DNA of 64,000 nt from Trichaptum fuscoviolaceum (Eukaryota > Basidiomycota > Agaricomycetes > Hymenochaetales > Trichaptaceae), in the NCBI GenBank assembly GCA_910574455.1, contig CAJSYZ010000004.1:2407528-2471527 (forward strand), read 5' to 3'. The notes below the pieces were generated by a model that searched no databases, was not told the DNA's origin, and was given only the letters and a program-made list of their open reading frames with translations. Within the stretch, counting starts at the first letter, position 1. Each line of letters begins with the position of its first letter. A program made the translations under genes and the position numbers. Below are positions 19,816 to 31,581 of the stretch, piece after piece.

Positions 19816-22800
19816 TTACAGTATTTTAGTAACTTTGGATACCCACCAAGCTGTACGCGCCTCTACAGCCTGCCTCCGTACCCTTCGCTTGGGATCATCG
19901 AGCGCCTTCCCCAAGTCTCGCAACACCGTCGCTTTATGAGGGTGTAGGATATCATAGCGGACCACAGATGGAAGGACAGCGAGATACTTTAGTGCCGCTA
20001 TTCTCAGATTCTAGTATTCAAGCGAATAAGCGACGTTATTAAACTCCCCGATACATATTGGTACACACCTGAGAAGTTAGGTCCTGAGGAAGCGCATTCC
20101 TCAACACGACGGGCACAAGTGATGTAGCATATTCTTGAGTAGCGCCACCGGCTTCTGCCACATCTAAGAGGGTGTTGATGGTACTCGTCCTGATTTCGAC
20201 ATCCGGGAGGTCAATCCCACGTATCAAATGGGGCATCAACTGCGACAGATCAGACAAAGCTAATACGGCGCAGCTGAAAGGGACGTACTCTCGGAAGGTC
20301 GCTAGCATATGTCGTTTTCGGTAATGCAGAAAGGAGAGACGTCAGAGCGACTAAGCTAGCCAATTGCCGGGGTGTTTCTGAAGAAATTTGAGTACATGGT
20401 GCACCTGACTATGTCATAGATACTCACGGATCGAACCAGTCAAGTTTTCCAAAATCTTAGGCAGCACTAACTTGAAGTACTTTTGTGCGGATAATATCTA
20501 GAAAGACATGCCTCAGTCGGACACAATGCATATGGAGGCTGTTACTCACCCGTATCACGGCATGGTTTTGCTTTGTCAAGACGTGCTCTCCACCACTGGC
20601 TATTCGACCTATTGCTTTTGCTGCATCCCAGCCAATGTCGGCGTCTTCGAAAAGATTGAAGAGCTTATCGACCAGTACTCCAGCCGATGCATGGTTCTGA
20701 ATGGTCAATGCTTTTGCTACCTGAATGACGACATAAGGCACAGGTAGTATGCGTTATCACTGCCTCATACCCAAAGATAGCTTCTAATCGCAGTCTTTCT
20801 CCGTTCTACAGGCTTCGAGGCGTCCTTTATCCCCGTCCCCCAGAATTCACTGGGCTGCTTTGCGATGAAATTTGCCACTTCTGCACAGCAGGTCAGATAC
20901 GTGAGCGTAATAGCATAAGGTGCAACATACCTGAGGTATTCTTGTTAACATAAGACGCGATAATGTAGTGAGCTGCTTGTTCTTGGATTTCAAAGCCCAC
21001 ACGGTCTAAGCTCCACGACTGGAGATCAGAGAGAAGATCATCGGGATCAATTCCCCGTAGTAACACCTTACATGCATTCGTGAGTATTCTTTATGAGTCG
21101 GTCGGCAGGAATGGTCTTACCCCTTTGTCAAATGCAATAATTGCTGATGCAAGCAGCCAAACTAGATCACTGTGCGAAGACGAAGACTGTTCTTTGGTGA
21201 ATTACAAGAATGCCTAAGAGTTCCAGTCTTCTTACCTCGAATGGCTTGAACGTTACACCAGAAGGTATAGTGTGTTGTCCGGTAGCGAGTCCTTTCACGT
21301 CTCCACGGTAAAAAGCACTATACAGGTCTTGTGCAAGTTTGTTCTGGCGTCTGCCAAGAAAGAAACATCAGTGCCAAACACTGCAGAGATTGTGTCAGGC
21401 TTACTCAGGAGATAGTGTCTGCACTACAAGTGTGATAGCATTTCCGGCAACCTGAATGACCCTGGGATCGAGTTTGAACCCGCCTTCGGAGCCTGATATT
21501 ATCGATACATAAATGAAAAGATTGAAGAGCCGCGGAACGAGTTGATTGACGTATTTAGGGACGTCAGTGTGTTTGGCGTTGACCTTCACTTCGAGGACCG
21601 AAGCGAGAGCTTTGAGTAAATTATGTGCGTATGCGTCTCTTGCTTCAGTGTCCCGCACACTTCCATTGTCAGCTTTAGGCGCACAGACGATATCCAGTTT
21701 CGTCAGTAATCTCACAACGAGAGTCTCGAATAGCGGTGCCGATATACACAGTCGTGCGAGCCATTTTAGAGTGCACCAGTATTTTTCTCGGACAGAAGCC
21801 TCGTCTTTGGAAGGAGGCGTGTCGGGCAGAGAATTGAAGAGCAAAGGAAGAGTCGACTCTTCTATGACCTTCGCATTTGTGACCGATATTGCTATGAGGA
21901 CATCCAGAACATCGTCGCTAAGGACTCTTCAGTCCGCGGGATACAAAGATAAAATGATATTATAATACCTTGTGTCTCCCGTATGCTCACTATCACCCAC
22001 AAGAATCTCGTTGATGCTATGCACGACATATGTGACCTCTTCCTCTGATAACACCTCGTGCATCTCGCAGAGCCTTTTCAAACCTTCCAGAGCAGCCTCC
22101 TGGCCACCGGGAACTGTGAGACCTGCGATGAAAGCACCCAAAACATCATCCTTGAATGAGAGGAGAAAGCCCTGAAGGCCAAACTTTTCTAGCGCAGATT
22201 GGCTTGCGCTGACTGCGCTAACGGTTATGCACAGCAGTGTCAAGATCTGAGGCCTATGTACAAGCTCGTCCGGGTCACGGAAAAGCTTCATGAGATGTGG
22301 GATGGACTGAGAAAGAACATAGCGAGAGATGCTCGCTAACGTTTGTCAAATCCTGTTATATATCTTAAGCAAATGGCTAACTCACCAGTCGTCCCAACTA
22401 ATGCAGCGGCAACCTTACTAGCTGGTATAGCCTGGCTTTTCTCTGGCTCTCCCATCAAGTCCATACACTCCTTACAAATGTCTCTACCAAGTCCCTGTAT
22501 GTCGTCTTGATTGGGATTGGAGTCTTCTGTTCCTTCATATAACGTACGGATTAGGGTTTGCACGGCCTTCAAGGATTGTGACTCGAGCTCCGGATTCACT
22601 GGTTGAAAGACCTTGAACATGTAAAAGTGGTTACAGGCATAAACTGTAACGCATCATACCTCCAGCTTCAGAGAGTTCCAGAGCTTCTTTCCAAAAGGAC
22701 CAACTGCACCCGCGCCGTAGACAGGAAGGCAGAGATCAACTGTTTCCAGTGTATCTTTCTGTGCAAACAGTAAGGCATTTTCATGCACCAAAACACGACT

Positions 22801-23958
22801 GAGCTTGCCTTAGTGGCCGGAGAACCTGCAAGAAGTTTTTCCAGGAATAGCGGAATAGCCAATCGACCGAATAGCGGAGACGCATTGAGGCAAGATCTAG
22901 ACCTCGTCAAGCCTTTCATATATGTATGTAACGTGAAGGTACCTACTGCAAAGCTAGCTTCAGATCTTCAGCGGTGACATCGATCGTACTATTAGGTGGT
23001 GGCTTAAATGCTATAGGAAAATAGCAGAAAATGATATTGAATAGTTTCTGACCAGATTGTTATTTTCGTTCCGGTTACTAAATGATGTGCACTTACTTCT
23101 GTATGATGGGAGATATCAAATTCTATGCATATAACCCGATCGATTGAGAACGCGATCATAAGGTTCCTTGGGTCCTTCTCGCCATCCACCAAACTCGTAT
23201 AACCAGCTATGAAGTCATCACCCATGCCCTGCAGAGCTATATTGCGTTCAGAATCCTTGAGAAAGTAGGATACCGTTATTGTCACCTTCTCGATGATGAG
23301 CCATGAGTGAGTCAAGTATCTGGAAAACTAGGTATCGTGTCGGTTGAGGGAACGACATCAGGTCTACATTTTGGAAAAGTCTGAATCAAATATCGTCAGT
23401 ATATTTATATTATTATAGGTAGGGATAAAAGCGCACGCTTTTACAGTGTCGATGGCATCCGCAGACGTGAAAGTGGGCAATGTGGATAGTGGGACCAGTC
23501 CCTTCAACGCAGGATGCACGGCCTCGGTATCATCAAGCTTTCCAGTATAGAAATTGACGAGCACCCTAGCTGAATGAGCCAATTAACTTGCTATTCATTG
23601 GTGCAGGGAGATCGAGCGCACTAGCTTGCCGATTTATCTTATCCGGAGGACATCGGCCAATGACTCTGGAAAGAAAGTCGACACCTGGAATACGAGACGA
23701 TATATGTCACCGAACGAATGGGATGATCACAAGAGCTTACCTTTCGACCTTAAGACATCCTCGTCCGACGTAAGATATTCTCCGAGTGCCTTAACAAGGT
23801 CAAGGAGCTTGGACTGCCCACTTGAAATGTCTAAGAGTAGGCTGTGAATACCGGAATCTAAGCTGAAGACAAACTAACACACCCAAAACCATTTGGTCCA
23901 CCTCCTCATCGCGACCGGAGGCCATCCATGTCCTCGCAAGTCGTTCTGCCGATCCCAT
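19816..23958 (-). CDS. MMS19: MMS19/MET18, cytosolic Fe-S assembly and DNA-repair adaptor
   Basis: A minus-strand gene with many short introns. Exon 1 encodes MGSAERLARTWMASGRDE and continues over the first intron into DSGIHSLLLD..LVKALGEYLTSDEDVLRSK, the conserved MMS19 N-terminal domain. Further recognisable blocks are ARVLVNFYTGKLDD, GEKDPRNLMIAFSIDRVI and FGRLAIPLFLEKLLAGSP. A long HEAT-repeat body follows. The last exon has LRIAALKYLAVLPSVVRYD and LGKALDDPKRRVRRQAVEAR, typical of the C-terminal HEAT domain, and stops at 19816. In the family, MMS19 delivers Fe-S clusters with the CIA targeting complex to nuclear DNA-metabolism enzymes. I did not fix every intron. No disabling change was seen in the parts read. 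Confidence 0.9.
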
Positions 23959-24097
23959 CGTCGTTTTCAGAGAACAAGATTGGCAAGAAACTGAGAAATG
24001 TCCCGGTCCTAGTGTAAGTTACAAAAGTACTGTGCGCGTCGGCAACACGCGCCAAATTTCCTTCCTTCTCTCATCGACTGTTTGTTACGACGATCTC
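23959..24097. promoter_or_regulatory. Shared divergent promoter, MMS19 and NDUFAF7
   Basis: Only 139 bp separate the two start codons, so both core promoters and 5' UTRs must lie here or overlap the genes. No TATA box is evident. Confidence 0.6.
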
Positions 24098-25853
24098 ATG
24101 CTTCACGCACGATGGGCAGCTAGAACGCAACTGACCTTTAATCTATTGAAGAAACCACATCCAAATTCTGGGTTTTCACGGAGGCATACACCACACGTAT
24201 GGCGCGAGTACTCGACTACACGCAGACCGCGCTCCGACAAGATTGACTACAACAGCAAGCCAGAGTTTTCATTCGCGTCACTTGAATCCGACTCTAGCGA
24301 GTATGTGAACTACAAACTTGTGACCGCCAACGAGCTCGAGTCGTGCAAAGAGCCTCCTAAGCGTGTCAAGATGCTCATTCGGGACTTCATCGAGGACTCG
24401 CTGTACAACCCTCACTACGGATACTTTCCGAAGCAGGCGAATATTTACACTAGCCCGGAAGACATGATCGACTTCTCAAAGATAAGAGACTCAAATGAGT
24501 TTGAGGAAATTGTAGCGCAACGGTATATGGGTTATGGTGTGGACGCGGATGGACCAGGGAAGCAAATATTCCATACTCCTACAGAACTCTTCCGGGTGAG
24601 CTTTATTTGATATGCCCCCACGCACAGGTGCTGGAAATTTACTGAGATGTCATTACTTTCCTTAGCCACATTACGGACAAGCGATCGCACAATGTCTTGT
24701 CTCTGAGTATCTACTCAAGTACTTCCCGTACGAGGACTTCGTCATCTATGAAATTGGTGCAGGGAATGGCACTTTAGCTTTGGATATTCTCAACTTTCTT
24801 AAAGAGAGACACCCGGAAGTTTACGAGCGTACACGGTACACGATCATCGAAATTAGCGACAGTTTGGCGCGAAGACAAAGACGGAAGCTTCGTCAGACCC
24901 ACCCCAATGTCGAGGTCGTGAACAAGAGTATATTCCGCTGGGAAAAGCGCGAAGCTTCTCCTTGTTTCGTTGTCCTGATGGAAGTCATAGTGAGTCTTAG
25001 CAGTAGTCCTTTAGACAAGAGACTAACTATTCTACAGGACAACTTTGCTCATGATATGGTTCGCTACGACATGAAAACCCTTGAGTCATACCAAACGTTT
25101 GTCGCAATTGACGATGATGGCGACTTCAGCACCCATCACACGCGCGTAACGGACCCTTTAATATCCTCCTTACTATCTATCCGTCAATCTCTTTGTCATC
25201 CACCACCTATACCGAGTATCCTACGCTCGTCAGACCGCATTCGAAAGATTTACAACAACCTACCCTTCTCTCCGAATCTCTCCCAACCTGAGTATATTCC
25301 GACTCGCCTCCTCACTCTTCTCTACAAACTACGCACACACTTCCCTCTGCATCGTCTCCTCTTATCAGACTTTTCCTCGCTGCCAGACACTGTGGTAGGG
25401 TACAATGCACCAGTGGTACAAACCCGATACAAGAACACGATGGTACCTTGTTCGTCGCTATTTGTACAGCAGGGATACTTCGATATATTCTTCCCCACCA
25501 ACTTCGAAAAGCTTCGAGACATGTACGAGCATGTACTGTCCAGACCAGCACCAGCTAACGGAGGCAGGTCTGCGTTAGATCTTCCGCCACCACCCCCTCG
25601 CCCAACACCGTTGTGGCATAGCGTATCCCCACTAGCTCTGGGTGCCGAGTTTTTCTCTGCACACCCGCCGAATAGACGGTCGCCTTTGGATGGTGTTGCA
25701 TCTGCTAGTGGTCTGCCTGTAGGGGAACGCAAGTCGAGCGTGTTTACACATACGGAGTTCATGCAAACCTACGCAGATGTAGAAAAGACACGACTTAAAA
25801 ACGGCGAGAATCCATTGTTAGATTTCTACAAGAATGTTAAATTCTTATTCTAA
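24098..25853 (+). CDS. NDUFAF7: NDUFAF7/MidA-type mitochondrial arginine methyltransferase
   Basis: Three exons (24098-24595, 24666-24989, 25038-25853) sum to 1,638 nt, 545 aa. The start MLHARWAARTQL is Arg-rich and free of acids, as expected for a mitochondrial presequence; a GTG-initiated longer frame was not used. The body has IRDFIEDSLYNPHYGYF and PHYGQAIAQCL, then the SAM-binding motif YEIGAGNGTLALDIL, then LMEVIDNFAHD across an exon junction, and ends with LGAEFFSAHPPN and a conserved basic tail. In animals the family methylates NDUFS2 early in complex I assembly. It is longer than animal homologs through inserts in the second half. Confidence 0.9.
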
Positions 25854-26148
25854 TGGAATAGCTTCTCATCTGCCCACCGGAAACTATAGTACTGAGCAGT
25901 GATCTTAAACCACAAGGTGTATGAAGTTTTGTCTGCTCATGCTTCAAGCTTAACCTCAAATTCACTTATTCGGAAAAATAAACTCATAATCAAAAAAATG
26001 ATTGAAGTAGAGTGTTCCGTGTACATGCGAATATACTCTTGAATAACAGACCTATACAAAAAAAGAATACTACCATTTATACTAGTGTTAAGTGGTGAAC
26101 CAGGAATATATAAAACGAGTGATGTGTTTATGAATAGCAATGGCTAGA
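25854..26148. other. Convergent intergenic spacer
   Basis: AT-rich spacer between the 3' ends of NDUFAF7 (plus) and Kei1 (minus). It has A-rich stretches that could hold polyadenylation signals on both strands. No gene is seen. Confidence 0.5.
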
Positions 26149-27322
26149 TCATGAATGCTTTGAATAACCCGTCCTCTCTCTACTTTGTCCTTCATCTTCC
26201 CTCGAACTGACGCTCGTCGTCTCATCCGTTCCAAACTTTGAATGACCCATTTCATCTGAATCAAACAACAGCTCCTCTTCAACCTCTCCGTCATTCTCTG
26301 AAAATGATTTCTTTCCGCTCAATGCGGACGGAAGGCCGCCAGTTCGTGTTCTTCGGCCTCGTCCTGGCGCGCTCACAAAGTCAGCAAAAGAACCGACTGA
26401 CGACCCGGTGTTCGGAACGGGTGTCCTCGCGTACTGCGGTAGCGAAGGTAAGCGGTAAAAATCATCGGCAAGCTCATCGTCCTCGTCCCCTAGTGCATCT
26501 GCCGGATACGATGAACGCGCCTTGCTCCCGAGAGTTGTATATTGAGAGGAAGATGTTTGGCTTGATAGTGGTAATGAACGATATGAGCCTTTCCGAAGGT
26601 GAATCGCGAAAGAGTAGATCAAGATGATAAAGTAGATCTTCAAGACCGTCGTTGAATCAGCGAGTTAATCACATCGACATAGCATAGAACCCACCTTGCA
26701 ACACCAGCCAGCAATAATGACTGTAGCTGCCAAAGTTTTTTCCTTGTTCCAGATCATGAGCGCAGCTGCAGTGCGCTCTTCATCTGTCATGTCGTGACCC
26801 GCGCCACCCTTCATGAGTTCTTCTTGCGCAGCAGAATTCGCCTGGCGTCGGCCATCATGTGGCGTGTATACCCACCACACGACGCCAAAGAATACTATCC
26901 AAATCGTCGATAGTATGTGATCGAGAAAGAAGAGATGGGCGAAGTATAATGTCTTCCGCGCGTCTTCCTGTTTTGAGTGGGGCAAAGTATCAGTTCGTTG
27001 TTTCCTCAAACAAAAGGCAATAATCGCACGTCGGCCACAGCTTTCAGAGCCCAAATCAACGCAATGAGAGTCCCAACGGAGTATATGTACATGCTGAGCT
27101 GAGCAAAGGATCCTCCGGTAAAGACTGCGATGAGCCCATACACTCCTGCCACCTTATTAAGTAGCTACATTTCGAATACATGTTTAGTAGATTTTCATCG
27201 ACAGTTAGACCTGGACGTACCGCGAAGAGAAAAGCTATTGTCACGCCGATCTTCAAGTCGATAACTCCAAGAAAAGAGTTTAATGGTCTTGGTTTCCATT
27301 CTTGCTTGAGGGTAAGTTTCAT
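26149..27322 (-). CDS. KEI1: Kei1, inositol phosphorylceramide synthase regulatory subunit
   Basis: The first exon starts MKLTLKQEWKPRPLNSFLG and continues DLKIGVTIAFLFA. The next exon gives LLNKVAGVYGLIAVFTGG and SMYIYSVGTLIALIWALKAV, then ARKTLYFAHLFFLDHILSTI and WWVYTPHDGRR, then WNKEKTLAATVIIAGWCC, and KIYFIILIYSFAIHLRKGSYR. These are the conserved membrane segments of the Kei1 (DUF1753) family. In yeast Kei1 binds Aur1 in the Golgi and is needed for IPC synthesis. The C-terminal ~140 residues are hydrophilic and variable, as usual. Four exons are inferred. Confidence 0.88.
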
Positions 27323-27594
27323 GTTTCCGAGCGACCGAAATCTTTTTTAAATAAGAATACTCGTTATACAGGAAGTTACAGCCAGGATAAGGATTCGTTA
27401 TCGAGACGTGGAAGGCGATGTCGTCGACGTCAACGTTGAATGAAGTTGAACAGAGTTGCACAGACCGGTCGGCGGTGAGCCGTGGGCGTCGTCAGTGCAC
27501 TATTAGTACATGCGTGGGAAAATAATCCGAGTCGGTACTATTTGATCCGTGCTTCAAGTAGCGGAGTCGGCCTCCGACCTTCATCAAAGACAGA
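27323..27594. promoter_or_regulatory. Divergent promoter region, Kei1 and methyltransferase
   Basis: 272 bp between two divergent start codons. No distinctive motif was recognised. Confidence 0.4.
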
Positions 27595-28673
27595 ATGACT
27601 GAAATTTTACCAGACAAAAATGAGGAATATGGTACTGTTGAATATTGGTTAGTATAAATTAGAAGAAATAAACAAGTTGAGACTTATTTTTGCGTTAGGA
27701 ACGAGCGTTACAGCAAGTGAATATGAATACCAATCGAGTTGTCTTTTTTTCCATCTCTAACCATTCGCTGTATGAAGAGAAAAGAAAGACGCAGCTTTCG
27801 ACTGGTTCAAATCATACGCAGATATTACGCACATTATTAAAGATGTCATACCGAATAAAAGGTCTCGAATACTAATGCTCGGTTGTGGGAATTCAAAATT
27901 GTCTGAAGAGGTACGCTTATGATCCACTGGCATACGTGAATGATAAGGAGACTGAGCATCTACCCTAAATAATTTCAGATGTATGATGATGGATACGAGA
28001 ATATCGTCAACGTCGATGTACGATCTAGCTATATAGATCTCAAAGAAGACACCTAATCCCCTGCCTAGTATTCGTCTGTGATAATAGAGCAGATGAAGGA
28101 AAGGCATTCGGCGGTAAGGCCGTCGATGGAGTGTATGCACTGTTCTTCCGCGACCCTTTGCCCTGAATAACGTTGCCTTGCAGGGCACGAAATGGATGTT
28201 CGTAAACTATCCTTTAGCAACTCTGAATTTGATGTGGCCATCGATAAAGGTATGTATATACAAATATAACCATACGATTATACGATTAGATATTTGCACA
28301 GGTACGATGGATGCAATGATGACCTCCAAAGGAGATGTTTGGGTGATTTAGTCATGCTTGCCTTTTCTTGGCGGGAATACTGACTGTTAAACGATAGGAC
28401 CCACCGGATCAGGTTGTCAACGATTGCAATAAAGAGGTCGACGAAGTCATCCGGTCAGCAAGTCAATCCGAAAGACTCAGGATTATTGTCTAATTGTCAT
28501 CAATGTCATCTAGAGTACTGAAGCCTGATGGTGGCATTTTTCTGTACATCACCTTCGGACAACCTCACTTTCGAAAAAGGTATCTCACAAGACCCGGAAC
28601 AACCCTAGAGATTCGCACTTTAGGTGAAATGTTCCATTATTTTGTCTACATAGCGAGGAGGACTACTGTGTGA
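27595..28673 (+). CDS. EEF1A-lysine-methyltransferase-like protein
   Basis: A multi-exon gene starting MTEILPDKNEEYGTVEYW, joined to NERYSK and then to DAAFDWFKSYADI. Conserved blocks are ILMLGCGNSKLSEEMYDDGY (SAM motif I), NIVNVDYSSVIIEQM, MEWHEMDVRKLSF, FDVAIDKGTMDAM, CNKEVDEVIRVLKPDGG and YITFGQPHFRKRYL, ending FHYFVYIARRTTV. This is the EEF1AKMT4/METTL13-N-terminal type of 7-beta-strand methyltransferase, which methylates lysines of translation elongation factor 1A in animals and yeast. The fungal target is inferred only. The stop lies 22 bp before a MITE-like element. Confidence 0.85.
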
Positions 28674-28695
28674 CGCGTCTAAATTTCTATGATTA

Positions 28696-29466
28696 CAGTG
28701 TACTACCGGTCCTTCGGACACCCAGCCTTTTTTGCTCCTCCCCTGCCCAAACCTCCTGAAACTTTGTAGGCATCCCCGGAGAGCTTGTATGAAGACTATA
28801 TTGTAAAACAAAGAATTCCCATGCATATGATTGTAGTTATCTTATAAAAAGTATGAAATTTGACATAATTCAGTTTATATACAATCATATATGAATTTAA
28901 TAAATTGCTGTAATCACTTTTTAGCTTTTTTTATCTAATGTGACACTTCCATGATCTTAAAGCTAGGACTACTAGTGGTTCATATGACTGTTTATGCGAC
29001 CGTTGTTTTGAGAGAGGACAATTCGAAGCTTTTCTTCTGTTTTGCGACGGCATGCAATGTTACTCACGCTTCGTGACATCTACAATTTATGCATGAGCTC
29101 CTCAAATAACTATTGCTGACTGAATGGTCTTATTATTTTCCCATATATGCATACTTATATCACTCTGTCTTTGAGTTATATATTTCTCTGATCATATGAA
29201 GGCTGATTTCACCAAATTCTATGATTATACTGAGATCGTGACGGGCTGCGACGGGTGTCCGAAGGATTGATTGAGAGTGACAAAGAAGCAAAATCTCTAA
29301 TCCAGCATATTAATTTATGAGTGAGATATTTTCTTTGGCAAACTTTGTGATAGGATGAGTGAGGTAGTATAGAAAACATCCACATAAGTTCTATTGCAAA
29401 AGGTGTGCTACAAAAATTGGTAGGTTGTACTTTCAATTGGGTGTCCGAAGGACCGGCAGTACACTG
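28696..29466. mobile_element. 771-bp non-autonomous TA-flanked element
   Basis: Inverted termini start CAGTGTACTACCGGTCCTTC and CAGTGTACTGCCGGTCCTTC and continue GGACACCCA on both sides, with TA on each flank (28694-28695, 29467-29468). An internal copy of GGGTGTCCGAAGGA lies near 29250. No coding capacity is seen; the interior is AT-rich. TA duplication suggests mobilisation by a Tc1/mariner- or pogo-type transposase, but the termini differ from those of the Tc1 copy at 18.2 kb. Confidence 0.8.
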
Positions 29467-29504
29467 TACAGCACATCCAAGTGAAACTCCATGCTGAGCT
29501 CACT

Positions 29505-30680
29505 CTAGTGTTGCGGTCCATTTTCCGAACTCTCCGGAACTCTGTCAATGTCATTAGTATCGTCACGTTCGCATTTCTCGTCTGTGTTGGCAGCCAATTC
29601 GCGTTTCGATGACTCGGATTCGGGAATAGAAATGGGCTCCGCAGCTGGGGTTGCCTGTAAGTCTTGACCCTCTTCCACACCCATTGCTTCCAAGAGACGT
29701 CTGCGTCGTTTCTCGGCCCTAGGGTTGAGTATAAGTGCTAGTATAAGCACAACCCCGTCCAAAATCTACAAAAATGTGAGCAGTGTCTGTATATGCGTCA
29801 GCTGATAGACTCACAATCACTAAGCTGTAAGCTACAGCCCCAAAGACATCAAATTTCGGCTTAAACGCAAGGGAAAGGTCTGAAAAGACGCCTCCCAAGA
29901 AGTCGATAAGCATGAAAGGAATGGATATTCCCTTGACTTCCCCGAAACGGTAGATCTCATGGAACTGCGGTCTGCGAAAATCAGACTACAGAGAAAGCGA
30001 TGAAAGAAATCAAATCGTACAAAAGTCCGGCGGAAAGAAGAATTGACGTCATAATTCCGAAGAACTGGACTGGTCTCTGGTTTCCGCCTCGAACGGCCGG
30101 CTGTAGACAATTGTGAGTTGTGAAAAGACTTGCGTCAGGAGGGACTTACACGGATCGCAAAGATCATGCCAGATTCAAATCCCCCAAGGATCAATGACAT
30201 GGCTATGAGAAGGCCGAGCGAGAAAACTAAGGACTTTTTATGACCATAATATAAACACTGGCGAACATGTTTATCAGGGATTTGGTCGAAAGCAGAGCGA
30301 GATAGATGACTCACCTGAGACCAGGATACAAGCCCCAGAAACCCAAATAGTTGCGGCTGTACAATGAGCGGGACGTTGAGGTTTTGTGTAATGGCAAATA
30401 CTCCCAGGAAAGCAGCAGATATTGACCATATAAACCTAGTACAGGTGACGGGAACGTATCAATTCAGTTCTGGCAGAGCCTCAGAGATCAATTACATCAA
30501 CCAATGAGAGAGACCCTCGGTGGATTTCTCTCGATAACTCTTCCAGATCTGTGGCAGGATCTGGCCCGACCAGCAAATAGTGCCTAATGAGTATACATCA
30601 ATAGAGATAAATATTTGGAAGGAAACAAAGGACTCACCCAACGTCCCAAAGACATTCTCAGCTACGGAGTTCGTAGGCAT
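29505..30680 (-). CDS. PQ-loop repeat membrane protein
   Basis: The gene starts MPTNSVAENVFGTLG, with an intron right after. The first PQ motif is GQILPQIWKSY and the second is LLSAGLLPQFHEIY, each followed by hydrophobic helices, giving the seven-helix plan of PQ-loop transporters (cystinosin, YPQ and MPDU1 relatives). Other helices read FGFLGLVSWSQCLYYG and SLVFSLGLLIAMSLILGGF. The ~90-residue C-terminus is hydrophilic and acidic. Members of this family export basic amino acids or other solutes from vacuoles, or act as receptors; the solute here is unknown. About six exons, with short introns of 50-60 nt. Confidence 0.8.
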
Positions 30681-31581
30681 CAAGCAAGAGACAGGGACAA
30701 TTAGTAAGACAAATGAATCTCTGGAATTCCGGGTCAACGTCCTAGTGGATGGTAGTCTGAAGGAACAGATGCACAGCTGTTGTCTATATACATTAATCTC
30801 CTGTAGTATTCATTGGTTCAGTCTAAGGTGACTTGGGCTCTTTCCGAAGAAATTTGGGGAGAAGTGGGGGGCTCTCCAATAAGAATGTAACCAAATTGCG
30901 ACACTGCAGTTCCGACGGGTATACTTGGCATTCGGTTTTAACCGGTCGAATGCCATTCAAGTTCAGACTCCGCGAAGATCGACATCATCAAAGTTCGTGA
31001 CTCAGGCTTTTTAAGTTTCTTCGTCGCCACTCTTGTCTAAGTCTTATTGAACTTACTCTGAGACATCAAAGCAATCAAACCACGGCTCGCGTCTATCTGA
31101 ACTTAAATATCGAAACAGGGAACGAAGTAACTGCACGGTCCATAGTCATGTGCCTGTGGAAATCAGACAGACTGATATCACTAGCGGCGTTAAAGGTTGT
31201 GAGCACATAATTTTTCTTAGCTCGATTTCAACTCTGTATGTTGCTCCAGTTCTGATCTGTCGTCTATTCGATCGTCTGATATTAGTAAAGAACGGCAAAG
31301 CAGATAGTTATCAAGATACCATTTGACTATTTTGTACATCTCATTGCTTGCTTCTCGGACCCTTTGTCGCAGAGCCGATCATGCTATCAAACGACAACCT
31401 TAGTTGGCAGTTTCTGTTCCTCAGGACGATAAAGCTCATGTGTATCGGATGCTTCTTAACGCTGTTTCAGATGCCATCAATCGGTACATCAGAACGTTCC
31501 ACAACCACCGGCTGTGATATTTAAGGCAGCCTGAGCATCGAACGAAGTAAACACGTTTGTACAGCAGCACAGTGGCTGACG
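30681..31581. other. Divergent intergenic region
   Basis: 900 bp between the PQ-loop gene and the STE3-like receptor. A search by eye for a mating-pheromone precursor (short frame ending in Cys-aliphatic-aliphatic-X) on both strands found none. No other gene is supported. Confidence 0.5.
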
